Shown in pieces: positions 40,793 to 50,833 of a stretch of DNA of 54,221 nt. The stretch is from an uncultured Clostridia bacterium (lineage in GTDB: Bacteria > Bacillota > Clostridia > Christensenellales > Borkfalkiaceae). The stretch's first letter is position 1; the number at the start of each line of letters is the position of its first letter. The stretch lies in the NCBI GenBank assembly GCA_944368155.1, contig CALVWW010000009.1, forward strand, positions 1 to 54,221, written 5' to 3'. A model generated the notes under the pieces. It was given only the letters and a program-made list of their open reading frames with translations, did no database searches and was not told where the DNA came from. Position numbers and translations under genes: made by a program.

Positions 40793-43700
40793 GTGAAAAA
40801 TAACAATTCGGGCAAAAGTAAATCATTGATTTTTACCAGGGAGACCTTCGGCATGGCGCTGTTGCTGTTCTGCCTCATCGTGCTGCTCGCCCTTTGCAGC
40901 GGCAGTACTATATTTGCGGGATTCGGCAGCGCGATATGCACTTTTATGTACGGTGTTTTCGGCTATGGCTGCTTTTTTGTGGTGGCGTTATTTGCATGCC
41001 TCGGAGTCTGGCTCGTATTTGAAAAGAGAATAAAAATAAAGGTGCGCCCTGCAATGTTTTTGTCGCTTACCGTTTTTATGCTCTTTTTGCTGTTCCATGC
41101 GGTAAGTACCCGTGATTTTGATTTATCGGGCAGCAATTATATCACCGATTGCTATGATATTGCGGCCAATGGTTTTCCCTCGTATACGTTTGGCGGCGTG
41201 ATTTCTGCTGCCGTCGTTTATCCGGTTGCGGCGCTGACGACCTTTATAGGCGCCTATATAATATTTGCGCTGCTCGCAGTATTGTGCGCATACTTCACAG
41301 TTAAATCTTTCATGAAACATTACGGCAAAGTTGCGGCTAAGGCTGAGCAGCAGCCCGGTGCGCATGCGGCGGGCGTAGTGCAGGTAAAGGCAGAAGCTAC
41401 CGCAACCCGGCCTTCGCCTGCGACAGATTATGCACAGCCCCAGCCGGAGGCCGCAGTGGCAGTGAAAGGTTATGACAGCGGCGCCCAGTATCCTCAGCAG
41501 GCTTACGAACAGCCCGTGCAGCAATACCCCCAGGCTTATGACGGTGCTTATCAGGACTATCAGCAGGGATATTCCGCGCCTCAGCAATATGAACAACCTT
41601 ACGACGATTATCAGCAGGGATACGAACAGCCTCAGGGCTACGTTGACCCCTATGCCGAGTATCTGAGAAATCAGGAGGCATACAACAACGCTATAAGCGG
41701 AAGAAGTTCGTCCGCATCCGACGATAAATATGCCCCCGAAAAACTTGGCAGGCAGATTATTTTTGACCGTGACGAGTTTGCCGCCGAAAGCTACAGGCGC
41801 AACGGCATTTTCGATGAAAACTCCTATTTCAATCACCCTGTAAGGAGTGAGAGCAGTTACCTCAGCGCGTTCTCCGACGGCAAGTCAAAACCCAAGGGGA
41901 CGACGGTTGAACCTACATATAACAGCGGTACGCAGAGCAGAAACTTTACTCCGTCAGGCAGCGTTCAGCCTACGTCCGTTCCATCAGCTCCTGTAAAGCA
42001 GGAGAATGCGGGAACTACATATACGTCGGCATATCAGCAGAGCGTGGAGGAGCAGTCGACTCCGTCCGTCCCCGGGATAATTTACGGTGCAACGCCCGTT
42101 CAGAAACTGGAGGATGACCCTGCATATACTTTTGATGATGACGTGTCTTCAGACAGCTATTCAGGCGGAAATGACGAATATTCTACAGATTTCGACGCCC
42201 CCGAGACAGATATAGACCAGCGCGGCGAGCTTGCGGGAAATGCCGCACTCTCTGATATTGATGATGTCCTCGACGGCGGTAACGCAAGGAGTTTGCCGGC
42301 GGAAGAACCCGACAGGAGCGACAGGCTCGACAGCATGCTTTTCGGCGGAGAGCGGGGCACAAACGATTTTCTCTTCCCCCGCCGCAGCGACGAGGACAGC
42401 AATATCAGTTCGGATAACGAAAGAACTCAATTGCGCGGCGGTGTATCCGACGGGCTTGATTTCACGCGCAGGTCGCGCGGTGAAAATGCAGACATCAGTT
42501 CCCGCAGCGTAGGGTTTGCTCCCGGCAGCGACGGCACAGATGATATGTCTGACATAGCAGTCCCCAGGCGCAACGATGAAACAGACCGCAAAATTGTAGG
42601 ATTCGGTGAACCGACGGAGAGCACAGACCACGGGGAAGTTCCTTTCGGCGGCAATAACCGCGGCAGAGACAGCAGCGGAGACCTGTTCCGTTCCCGAGAA
42701 AGCAGTTCTTCCGACAGCGTTCGTTCGGGCGGGCTCTCGTCGCTCTTTTCATCCTCAAATTCACGGCTCGGCGAAAGCAGAATCGAGCCCGACAGGTCGC
42801 GTCTATCTCAGCCGCGCCAGAGCAATGCAAATCTTTTCGATGATAATAATACCAACGATTTACCCGGCGAAAATGTCGCGCGGGATGTTGGCAACCTTCC
42901 CGGCGTCCCCCGTGTGTCGGCTTCTCCGGCAATATCTCCCGTTGCAGCCGGCGAAAATTCTGCGTCCCAGCCTGCGCCAGAAGAAAACAAGCCGCCTCAT
43001 ATTTGGAAGAAGTATGTGCGTCCGCCCATGGACCTTCTTGACGAATATCCCGAATACACTGCCGCAGATTCCTCTGAAATAGAGCAGAGTAAACGCATAA
43101 TTGTCGAAACTTTGGAGAGCTTCAGGGTAGGCTGCGAGATATCCGACGTAGTAGTCGGTCCGGCAATAACCAGGTTCGATATAATAATACAGGACAGAAC
43201 AAATATCAAAAACTCTTTAAGATACAGAGAGTCTATCGCCATGGCGCTCAAAAAGGAGAATGTCAACGCTTACCTCAACTATTCAAAGGGCGCACTTTCG
43301 ATAGAGGTGCCCAATGCAAAGCGCAGCGTCGTTGGCTTAAAGACTATGATGCGCTCTACTGCATATACAAACGCAAAAGTAAATTCGCTTACTTTTGCCC
43401 TCGGCAAAAATGTGGAGGGCGCCTGCATCTGTCCCGACATAACCAAAATGCCCCATCTGCTTGTGGCAGGTACCACCGGCAGCGGTAAGTCGATATGCTT
43501 AAGCTCGCTGCTCATAAGCCTGTTATATAAATACGGCCCTGAAGAGCTGCGGTTTATCCTCGTAGACCCCAAACAGGTTGAGTTTATAAGCTATGATAAA
43601 CTGCCCCACCTCATGATAAATGAAATAATTTACGATGTGGACAAGGCAATAAAGGCACTCAACTGGGCAATAAAAGAAATGGAGCGCCGCTACAGTCTGT

Positions 43701-44512
43701 TCAAAGACATGACCGAATCGGGCACCAATGCCAAGGGCGGCGTAAAAGTAGCTACAAAGGACATAAATGAATACAACAGCCACCTTGAACAGGGGCAGGA
43801 AAAACTTCCCAAAATAGTCATCGTGCTCGACGAGTTCGGCGACTTAATGCTTCAGGCAAAGAAGGATATAGAGAGCAGGATAATCAAGCTTGTACAGAAG
43901 GCGCGCGCAGCGGGAATACATCTGATTCTTGCCACGCAGCGCCCCTCGGTGGACTGCATTACCGGCCTTATCAAATCGAACCTGCCTACAAGAATTGGTT
44001 TCAAAGTTGGCTCGTTCGACGATTCACGCACGATTTTCGATATCGGCGGCGCCGAAAAACTTCTCGGCAAGGGCGATATGTATTTCCGCTCGGCCGAACG
44101 TCCCGAGCTCATGCGTATTCAGGGTTGCTTTGTGGATACGCCCGAAGTGCAGAGGGTGACCGACTTTATAAAGCAACACAACGAAACTTATTTTGACCAG
44201 AGCGTTTCAGATTTCATAAACAAGGTGGAAGAACCCGAACAGGCAAGCGGCCTTTCGGAGAGTTCCGAAAGTTCCGAGGAGACAAAGATAGACGATACCT
44301 TTATAAAAGCGCTCAAGTACTGTGTAATGTCGAACGCGGCGTCGGTATCAATGATTCAGAGGCGTTTCCCCATAGGTTATATAAAGGCGTGCAAGATAAT
44401 CGACTGGATGGAAAACATGAACTATATAACCAAATCCGAAGGCTCCAAGTCGAGAAAAGTTCTGCTCTCTCAGGAGGAATTCTTCAATACTTACGGTGAC
44501 GTCGATGACTGA
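40793..44512 (+). CDS. ftsK: DNA translocase FtsK/SpoIIIE
   Basis: A 1239-residue protein starting GTG 40793 with AGGAGA eight bases upstream; the open frame before it has no ribosome binding site. The N-terminal 180 residues hold four membrane helices. A linker of about 550 residues follows, first Q/Y/P-rich, then full of D, R, S and G. The motor has Walker A VAGTTGSGKS, Walker B IVIVLDEFGDL and FDSRTIFDIGG-type loops; the C-terminal gamma winged helix (about the last 70 residues, VSMIQRRFPIGYIKA) reads polarity sequences. It pumps chromosomal DNA through the closing septum. It overlaps rimO by eight bases. Confidence 0.96.
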   Translation: MKNNNSGKSKSLIFTRETFGMALLLFCLIVLLALCSGSTIFAGFGSAICTFMYGVFGYGCFFVVALFACLGVWLVFEKRIKIKVRPAMFLSLTVFMLFLLFHAVSTRDFDLSGSNYITDCYDIAANGFPSYTFGGVISAAVVYPVAALTTFIGAYIIFALLAVLCAYFTVKSFMKHYGKVAAKAEQQPGAHAAGVVQVKAEATATRPSPATDYAQPQPEAAVAVKGYDSGAQYPQQAYEQPVQQYPQAYDGAYQDYQQGYSAPQQYEQPYDDYQQGYEQPQGYVDPYAEYLRNQEAYNNAISGRSSSASDDKYAPEKLGRQIIFDRDEFAAESYRRNGIFDENSYFNHPVRSESSYLSAFSDGKSKPKGTTVEPTYNSGTQSRNFTPSGSVQPTSVPSAPVKQENAGTTYTSAYQQSVEEQSTPSVPGIIYGATPVQKLEDDPAYTFDDDVSSDSYSGGNDEYSTDFDAPETDIDQRGELAGNAALSDIDDVLDGGNARSLPAEEPDRSDRLDSMLFGGERGTNDFLFPRRSDEDSNISSDNERTQLRGGVSDGLDFTRRSRGENADISSRSVGFAPGSDGTDDMSDIAVPRRNDETDRKIVGFGEPTESTDHGEVPFGGNNRGRDSSGDLFRSRESSSSDSVRSGGLSSLFSSSNSRLGESRIEPDRSRLSQPRQSNANLFDDNNTNDLPGENVARDVGNLPGVPRVSASPAISPVAAGENSASQPAPEENKPPHIWKKYVRPPMDLLDEYPEYTAADSSEIEQSKRIIVETLESFRVGCEISDVVVGPAITRFDIIIQDRTNIKNSLRYRESIAMALKKENVNAYLNYSKGALSIEVPNAKRSVVGLKTMMRSTAYTNAKVNSLTFALGKNVEGACICPDITKMPHLLVAGTTGSGKSICLSSLLISLLYKYGPEELRFILVDPKQVEFISYDKLPHLMINEIIYDVDKAIKALNWAIKEMERRYSLFKDMTESGTNAKGGVKVATKDINEYNSHLEQGQEKLPKIVIVLDEFGDLMLQAKKDIESRIIKLVQKARAAGIHLILATQRPSVDCITGLIKSNLPTRIGFKVGSFDDSRTIFDIGGAEKLLGKGDMYFRSAERPELMRIQGCFVDTPEVQRVTDFIKQHNETYFDQSVSDFINKVEEPEQASGLSESSESSEETKIDDTFIKALKYCVMSNAASVSMIQRRFPIGYIKACKIIDWMENMNYITKSEGSKSRKVLLSQEEFFNTYGDVDD

Positions 44513-45845
44513 TTTTACCCGTAAAAAATTCGGGCTGATATCGCTCGGATGCGATAAAAACAGGGTAGACGCCGAAAAGCTGTTGGCGTGCATACGTGCG
44601 CGCGGCTGTGAAATTACAAACGATATTTCAACGGCGCAGGTGCTGATAATAAATACCTGTTCTTTTCTTGAGGCCGCCAGGAGAGAGGCAATAGAAACGA
44701 TAATCGAGTGTGCATCGTACAAGTCGGACGGTGTGCTCGAAAAGATAGTCGTAACCGGCTGCCTGCCTAAGAAATTTATCGGCGAGATATATGAAGAACT
44801 CACCGAAGCTGATGTGTTTTTAGGTACATACGATTACGACGCGTTCTTTGTTGCGCTTGACCGCGCATATGCCGAGGGAAGATGCAATATGGTGGGCGAG
44901 GGTAAAAACCCTTTTACCTGCGAAAGAGTTGTCACCACTCCGCTGCACTATGCATATCTCAAGATTGCCGACGGTTGCAACAACCGCTGCACTTATTGTC
45001 TAATCCCTAAAATCCGCGGCGCGTATTTCTCGTACCCGATGGAAAAACTGGTGGAGGAGGCAGAGGCTCTCGGCGAGATTTCTGAACTAATTCTCGTTGC
45101 CCAGGACGTTACCCGTTATGGGACGGATATATACGGGCAGAAAAAAATTTGTGAGCTTATACAAAAGTTGACGGCGCTTGACAATATTAATAGTCTAAGA
45201 TTGTTATACTGCTATCCCGAGATGATTGACGATGAGCTCATCGCGGAAATAAAGAATAATCCCAAAGTCATTAAATATCTCGACATTCCTTTCCAGCACA
45301 GCGAGGACAGGATTCTTAAAATGATGAACAGAAGGGGCACGCGCGGTTCCTACCTTTCTCTGATAGAAAAATTGCGCTCGGAGATTAAAGACGTCGCCAT
45401 CCGTTCAACATTCATATGCGGTTTTCCCACCGAAACAGAAGAGGAGAGCGCCGCTCTCGGTGAATTCTTGCGCCGGGCTAGACTTGATAACTGCGGCTTC
45501 TTTGCTTATTCGCGCGAGGAGGATACGCCCGCCTATAAAATCAGGGGGCAGATACCTCAGTCGGTCAAGAACAGTCGCGTCAGAAAGATGTATGCGGTGC
45601 AGGAAAGTGTTTCAAAAGAAAAAATGAGTGCCCTTGTCGGCAAAACAATAAGCGTGCTGTGCGACGGAATAGATGAAAACGATGGTTGTTTTTTCGGCAG
45701 GGCTTACTTTCAGGCGCCGGATATCGACGGTAAAGTGTTCTTTAATGCAACCTACGCAGAACAGGGAAAGTATTACAATATTTACATAACTGATTGTGAC
45801 AGTTACAATCTCTATGGCAGAACGGAGGACTACACTGATGAGTGA
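44505..45845 (+). CDS. rimO: Ribosomal protein S12 methylthiotransferase
   Basis: A 446-residue radical-SAM enzyme that modifies an aspartate of S12. The N-terminal UPF0004 domain has three cluster cysteines (SLGCDKNRVDAE, INTCSFLEA, VTGCLPKK). The radical-SAM motif is CNNRCTYC. A TRAM domain ends the protein. The SLGCDKN start, rather than TFGCQMN, marks RimO as opposed to MiaB. The start ATG 44505 overlaps ftsK. Confidence 0.95.
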   Translation: MTDFTRKKFGLISLGCDKNRVDAEKLLACIRARGCEITNDISTAQVLIINTCSFLEAARREAIETIIECASYKSDGVLEKIVVTGCLPKKFIGEIYEELTEADVFLGTYDYDAFFVALDRAYAEGRCNMVGEGKNPFTCERVVTTPLHYAYLKIADGCNNRCTYCLIPKIRGAYFSYPMEKLVEEAEALGEISELILVAQDVTRYGTDIYGQKKICELIQKLTALDNINSLRLLYCYPEMIDDELIAEIKNNPKVIKYLDIPFQHSEDRILKMMNRRGTRGSYLSLIEKLRSEIKDVAIRSTFICGFPTETEEESAALGEFLRRARLDNCGFFAYSREEDTPAYKIRGQIPQSVKNSRVRKMYAVQESVSKEKMSALVGKTISVLCDGIDENDGCFFGRAYFQAPDIDGKVFFNATYAEQGKYYNIYITDCDSYNLYGRTEDYTDE

Positions 45846-46572
45846 GCAGAACGAAGAGTTGCAGGTTGATGTGAACCGTGCGGCAGATAAAAAACAGCCT
45901 TCCTGCGAGCAGTTTGAGGGAGATAAGTTTTATAAGATTGCAAAGGGCAAGGGTATTATGAATCTGCCGAATAAACTTACAATCAGCCGAATGGTGCTCA
46001 TTCCTGTTTTTGTGCTGTTTTTCTATCTGAGTTTCACAGGGCATTTTTTTGTCGCGCTTGCGGTGTTTGCGGTCGCTTCGCTGACCGACCTGTTTGACGG
46101 TAAAATTGCGCGCAGATATAATCTTGTGACAAATCTCGGCAAATTTCTCGACCCCATTGCCGATAAGGTGCTTGTCGCTACGGCGTTTATTCTGCTGTTG
46201 ACCCGTTCATATATATTTACGCTTTTTACCGGCGACTGGGCGCTGATTGTCGCAGGGTGCGGCGTGGCTGTAATTCTTGCGCGTGAGCTTATCATAAGCG
46301 GCTTCCGCATGGTTGCGGCAAGCACGGGCGAGGTAATAGCAGCAGATATGTTCGGCAAGTATAAAACTGTCTTTCAGGACGCTGCCGTCGTTGTGCTTCT
46401 AATTAGTGCGGGGGTGAGTGAACTTCTTATAGCTGATTATTCCGGGGCGCTGTACACCGCAGCTGAAGTTATTAACTATATCGGTCTTGCGCTGTTTGCG
46501 GTTGCAATGGTTTTAACCGTCCTTTCAGGCGTAAACTATATAATAAAAAATATAAATGTTTTAAAAAAGTAG
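45838..46572 (+). CDS. pgsA: CDP-diacylglycerol--glycerol-3-phosphate 3-phosphatidyltransferase
   Basis: A membrane enzyme of 244 residues making phosphatidylglycerol phosphate. The CDP-alcohol phosphotransferase motif is complete: DLFDGKIARRYN, then GKFLDPIADK. ATG 45838 has GGAGG and overlaps the rimO stop; it gives a 40-residue hydrophilic extension before the usual start MNLPNKLTISRM. It belongs to the ftsK-rimO-pgsA-cinA-recA run. Confidence 0.95.
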   Translation: MSEQNEELQVDVNRAADKKQPSCEQFEGDKFYKIAKGKGIMNLPNKLTISRMVLIPVFVLFFYLSFTGHFFVALAVFAVASLTDLFDGKIARRYNLVTNLGKFLDPIADKVLVATAFILLLTRSYIFTLFTGDWALIVAGCGVAVILARELIISGFRMVAASTGEVIAADMFGKYKTVFQDAAVVVLLISAGVSELLIADYSGALYTAAEVINYIGLALFAVAMVLTVLSGVNYIIKNINVLKK

Positions 46573-46584
46573 GCTTAATGCATA

Positions 46585-47685
46585 ATGAGGAACTGTCTCG
46601 TAGTATTAAAAAATAAAAAGATGTGTTCGGAAGAGGCGGAATACCTTTCCTGCACCCGTGCCTTTGCCTCTGCCGGAGTGTATTTCGACAAGATAGCGGT
46701 GGTGGCGTTTGATAGTTCGCGCGATATAATTTTTCAGTTGAAAGATTGTCACGCAAATTATGATAATTCTGTAATAATGTGCCCGCGGACTATGGATACC
46801 ACTTTGAAAGATTATCTTCAGCCGCTCTATGGCGCTTCATTCGACGGCAGCGGAATTTTGGATAACGGTAATCTGTCTGTATTTATGTATTTTACCGACG
46901 GCGGGAACGCATCCGATTTCGAGAGGTTTGCGGAACATATTAATTCCAAGCTTCAGACGCCCTTTGAAAGGTCGTACATAAAGGCCGTTGGCGCCCCGAG
47001 GGAAGATATAATCAGAATTGCCGACGAGGCAAAGTCCATGAACCCTTCGCTTGAGTGTAACGTTTTTGAACGTTATGGCGACTACACCATCGAGCTTGTC
47101 TATCCGCGCGGGCAGACAAAAGTGATGTCTGAGATTGTGAGAAAGTTTGTGAGCACTCTCGACGATTACGTGTATGCACTCGAAAATACCTCGATTGCCG
47201 AACAATTGTTTCAGCTTTTGAAGTTGCGTAAACTCAAAATGTCGTGCGCGGAGTCTTTTACGGGCGGCGGCGTAGGGCGGAGAATCGTGGAAATACCAGG
47301 TGCAAGCGAAGTTTACTACGAGGGGCTGAATACCTATTCCAATGAATCTAAAAAAGAGAGGCTGGGCGTTAAAGAATCAACTTTGCAGACGGAGGGGGCA
47401 GTTTCCGCGGAGACGGCAAAGCAGATGGCAAACGGCCTTATGTGGCGCGGACACTGCAATATTGCCGTGTCTACTACAGGCATAGCCGGTCCGAAGTCCG
47501 ACAACACTTCAAAGCCCGTGGGCTTGTGTTACATTGCCGTGGCTGTAAAAGACGGACTTACTTTCAAGGGAACGACCGCGTACAAGTACAACATTTCAGG
47601 CGACAGAAAGACGATAACAGAAACTGCGATAAATTATGCGCTTTTCCTTGCGTACAGGAGTATAAAACAAAACGTTACTCAGTAA
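46585..47685 (+). CDS. cinA: CinA-like protein with degenerate N-terminal domain
   Basis: A 366-residue protein. Residues about 205-360 are a clear CinA C-terminal domain, nicotinamide-nucleotide amidase-like, with [29 protein letters not shown] and STTGIAGP. Residues about 130-185 resemble the middle domain. The first 120 residues lie where the MoCF-like pyrophosphatase domain belongs but lack its usual start and GxLGPT-type motif, so this part is either decayed or highly changed. Its place directly before recA is conserved in many Firmicutes, where it is linked to competence or NAD salvage. Confidence 0.88.
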   Translation: MRNCLVVLKNKKMCSEEAEYLSCTRAFASAGVYFDKIAVVAFDSSRDIIFQLKDCHANYDNSVIMCPRTMDTTLKDYLQPLYGASFDGSGILDNGNLSVFMYFTDGGNASDFERFAEHINSKLQTPFERSYIKAVGAPREDIIRIADEAKSMNPSLECNVFERYGDYTIELVYPRGQTKVMSEIVRKFVSTLDDYVYALENTSIAEQLFQLLKLRKLKMSCAESFTGGGVGRRIVEIPGASEVYYEGLNTYSNESKKERLGVKESTLQTEGAVSAETAKQMANGLMWRGHCNIAVSTTGIAGPKSDNTSKPVGLCYIAVAVKDGLTFKGTTAYKYNISGDRKTITETAINYALFLAYRSIKQNVTQ

Positions 47686-47707
47686 AAAACCTTTTCAGGA
47701 GAAGATA

Positions 47708-48715
47708 ATGAACGAAGAAAAACTCAAAGCTTTAAATTCAACCGTTGCCATGATTGAAAAGCAGTATGGCAAGGGTGCAATAATGAAGCTCGGCGACGCC
47801 ACAGTAAATACCGACCTCGAAGTAATTCCTACGGGATGCCTTTCGCTCGACTTGGCTCTCGGTGTTGGAGGCGTTCCCCGCGGCAGGATAATGGAGATAT
47901 ACGGGCCTGAATCTTCCGGTAAAACCACAGTTGCCCTGCATATCATTGCTGAGGCACAAAAGCGCGGAGGAGTTGCTGCTTTTATTGATGCTGAGCACGC
48001 TCTCGACGCGGTTTACGCTAAAAATCTGGGCGTAAACACTGATGAACTCTATATTTCTCAGCCGGATACAGGTGAACAGGCGCTCGATATATGCGAATCG
48101 CTCGTGCGCTCGAGTGCTGTCGATGTAATCGTTGTCGACTCTGTTGCGGCCCTTACTCCCAAAGCGGAGATAGAGGGCGACATGGGCGATACTCATGTCG
48201 GTCTTCTCGCCCGTCTTATGTCGCAGGCCTTAAGAAAGCTCACCGCCATAACCAGCCGTTCAAAAACTTGCGTTATTTTTATTAACCAGTTGCGCGAAAA
48301 GGTCGGCGTAATGTTCGGTAATCCGGAAACGACCCCCGGCGGCAAAGCGCTCAAGTATTTTGCTTCCCTCAGGCTTGACATAAGAAAGGCCGATACGTTA
48401 AAGGACGGCGACGGAATTATCGGTAACAGAACTAAGTGCAAAGTAGTAAAAAATAAAGTAGCACCTCCGTTCAAGGTTGCGGAGTTTGACATAATCTACG
48501 GCAAGGGAATCTCGCAGGAGGGATGTCTCATCGACCTCGGCGTTGAATTCGGAGTGCTCAAAAAGAGCGGTGCATGGTTCAGCTACAAGGACGATAAAGT
48601 TGCGCAGGGCAGAGAGAAGATGAGAGATTTCCTCATCAACAATGTTGAAGCGAGGACGGAAATCGAAGCTGCTATACGTGAAGAATACAGACTCATTCAG
48701 GAGAAGAAGGCGTGA
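47708..48715 (+). CDS. recA: Recombinase RecA
   Basis: A 335-residue RecA of homologous recombination and the SOS response. Walker A is GPESSGKTT, Walker [12 protein letters not shown], with the DNA-binding loops [13 protein letters not shown] and [20 protein letters not shown]. Ribosome binding site CAGGAGA. The 22-base gap after cinA has no LexA-type box, so any SOS control would act further upstream. Its stop overlaps the nadE start in GTGA. Confidence 0.98.
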   Translation: MNEEKLKALNSTVAMIEKQYGKGAIMKLGDATVNTDLEVIPTGCLSLDLALGVGGVPRGRIMEIYGPESSGKTTVALHIIAEAQKRGGVAAFIDAEHALDAVYAKNLGVNTDELYISQPDTGEQALDICESLVRSSAVDVIVVDSVAALTPKAEIEGDMGDTHVGLLARLMSQALRKLTAITSRSKTCVIFINQLREKVGVMFGNPETTPGGKALKYFASLRLDIRKADTLKDGDGIIGNRTKCKVVKNKVAPPFKVAEFDIIYGKGISQEGCLIDLGVEFGVLKKSGAWFSYKDDKVAQGREKMRDFLINNVEARTEIEAAIREEYRLIQEKKA

Positions 48716-50625
48716 ACAAATACGGCTTCGTGAGGGTATGCGCCGCCACGCCTGAAATACGGGTGGGTGACGTGAACTTCAACGTTAAAAAAATACTTTC
48801 CGCCGCGAAAGAGGCGGCAGAGGGCGGCGCGCAGGCAATCGTGTTCCCCGAACTGTGCGTTACGGGCTATACCTGCGGCGACCTGTTCAATCAGCGAGCT
48901 TTACTTGACGGCGTTGGCAGCGCTCTTTCATATCTGGCTGAAAATCTTCCTGCAGGCGCGCTTGTTTTTGTCGGCGCTCCTGTAGAAAACAGCGGCAGAT
49001 TATACAACTGTGCGGTCGTATTTAATAACGGCAGCATTCTTGCAGTCATACCAAAATCAAACATCCCGAATTACGGAGAGTTTTATGAGCGCCGTCATTT
49101 TTGTCCGGCAGATGAAGGGCACAGTGAAATAAAAGTTGCCGGAACTTCGGCCTTATTCGGAACAGACATAATTTTTGAAGATAAAAATATGCCGCTGTTC
49201 ACTGTTGCCGCCGAAATCTGCGAAGATTTGTGGGTTCCTTCCTCACCTTCTGTAAGGCATGCTCTTTCAGGTGCAAATATAATCGTAAATCTTTCATGCA
49301 GCGATGAAATTGCCGGCAAGGCGGAATACAGAAGAAATCTTGTAAAGATGCAGTCGTCGAAGCTTATAAGCGGATATGTTTACTGTGACGCGGGAAACGG
49401 CGAAAGCACCACGGATATGGTTTTTGCCGGGCATAATGTTATCTGTGAAAACGGCTCTGTGCTTAAAGAGAGCAAACTGTTTGAGAACGGACTTATCTTT
49501 GCCGATATTGACGTAGAAAAGCTCGACGGTGAAAGAAAGAGATGTGCAAGCACATATTATTGCGGCAAGTCTGAGTGCTTTAGCCACAATCGAATTCCCT
49601 TTATTTCACAGGATTGCACGGCTTTTACTAACAGAACTTTTGCAAAATATCCCTTCGTGCCGCAGAGCGGAACAAAGCTTGCCGGGCGCACCGAGCTGAT
49701 TTTGAATCTTCAAACCATGGGGCTTGTAAAGAGGCTTAAGCACACGAATTCAAAGACGGCGGTAATAGGCATATCCGGCGGACTCGATTCGGCGCTTGCC
49801 CTGCTTGTGACCCGCCGTGCATTTGAAAAGCTTGGCAAAGATTTCAAGGATATAATCGCGATTACCATGCCCGGATTCGGTACAACGGGCAAAACCTTAA
49901 ACAGTGCCAGCCGGCTTTGCGAGGCGCTCGGCGTAACGCTTAAAAAGATAGATATAACTAAAAGCGTTTTAAAACACTTTAAAGATATCGGGCACGACCC
50001 CGCCGAGCTTGATGTCACTTACGAAAATTCACAGGCCCGCATGCGCACCATGATTTTAATGGACACGGCAAATAAGACGGGCGGTATGGTTATCGGCACA
50101 GGAGATTTGAGCGAGCTTGCGCTCGGCTGGGCGACATATAACGGAGACCATATGTCGATGTACGCCGTAAATTCTGGCGTGCCCAAAACGCTTGTAAAGC
50201 ACCTCATACAGTTTGAGGCTGAAAGGCTTGGCGGCGACGCCGGGAAAATACTTGAAGTAATTTTAAGCACAGAAATAAGTCCGGAGCTTTTGCCTCCCGA
50301 CTCATCGGGCAATATTGCACAAAAGACAGAAGATATCGTCGGCCCGTATGTTTTGCACGACTTTTTCCTCTATTATATAGTGCGTTGGGGCTTTGCTCCC
50401 GACAAGGTGCGTTACATTGCCCGTAAAACTTTTGCATGCGAGTTCAGCGACGGTGAGATAGATAAGTGGCTTAAAAACTTTTATAAAAGGTTCTTTGCTC
50501 AACAGTTCAAACGTTCGTGTATACCCGACGGAGTAAAAGTAGGCACAGTAACGCTTTCGCCCCGGGGCGACTGGCGCATGCCTTCCGACGCGGCGGTATC
50601 GCTTTGGCTTGACTGGGACGAATAG
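48712..50625 (+). CDS. nadE: Glutamine-dependent NAD+ synthetase
   Basis: A 637-residue two-domain enzyme making NAD from nicotinic acid adenine dinucleotide. The N-terminal nitrilase-like glutaminase has the Glu in [14 protein letters not shown], the Lys in [11 protein letters not shown] and the Cys in AAEICEDLW. The synthetase domain starts about residue 330 with the ATP loop [11 protein letters not shown]. The GTG start overlaps recA by four bases, an odd coupling of recA to NAD supply; cinA upstream also belongs to pyridine-nucleotide metabolism. Confidence 0.96.
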   Translation: MNKYGFVRVCAATPEIRVGDVNFNVKKILSAAKEAAEGGAQAIVFPELCVTGYTCGDLFNQRALLDGVGSALSYLAENLPAGALVFVGAPVENSGRLYNCAVVFNNGSILAVIPKSNIPNYGEFYERRHFCPADEGHSEIKVAGTSALFGTDIIFEDKNMPLFTVAAEICEDLWVPSSPSVRHALSGANIIVNLSCSDEIAGKAEYRRNLVKMQSSKLISGYVYCDAGNGESTTDMVFAGHNVICENGSVLKESKLFENGLIFADIDVEKLDGERKRCASTYYCGKSECFSHNRIPFISQDCTAFTNRTFAKYPFVPQSGTKLAGRTELILNLQTMGLVKRLKHTNSKTAVIGISGGLDSALALLVTRRAFEKLGKDFKDIIAITMPGFGTTGKTLNSASRLCEALGVTLKKIDITKSVLKHFKDIGHDPAELDVTYENSQARMRTMILMDTANKTGGMVIGTGDLSELALGWATYNGDHMSMYAVNSGVPKTLVKHLIQFEAERLGGDAGKILEVILSTEISPELLPPDSSGNIAQKTEDIVGPYVLHDFFLYYIVRWGFAPDKVRYIARKTFACEFSDGEIDKWLKNFYKRFFAQQFKRSCIPDGVKVGTVTLSPRGDWRMPSDAAVSLWLDWDE

Positions 50626-50648
50626 TGTTAATTTTATGTAAAGCATAT

Positions 50649-50677
50649 AAAAAGGCGGATAAACTCCGCCTTTTTTT
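50649..50677 (+). terminator. Terminator after nadE
   Basis: An 11-bp stem (50649-50659 with 50665-50675) with a seven-T run. Confidence 0.88.
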
Positions 50678-50717
50678 ACGTAATAACAAAGTATTTTCAC
50701 AAAAAATCGCCTATGCG

Positions 50718-50746
50718 TTGACATTATTTTGAATATGTTGTAAAAT
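50718..50746 (+). promoter_or_regulatory. Promoter of rny
   Basis: TTGACA (50718-50723) and TAAAAT (50741-50746) with a 17-bp spacer. The leader of about 80 bases holds a GGCGG/CCGCC hairpin (about 50778-50796). Confidence 0.8.
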
Positions 50747-50833
50747 TAGTAAGGATATAACTTACCCTGCGGTATAAGGCGGTTTTGCCGCCTGCGGGGG
50801 TGTATATATTTACAAATCAATCAGGAGGCTTAC

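Noticed and set aside
47686-47707. LexA operator at recA
   Set aside because: The 22-base gap after cinA holds no GAAC-N4-GTTC-like palindrome.
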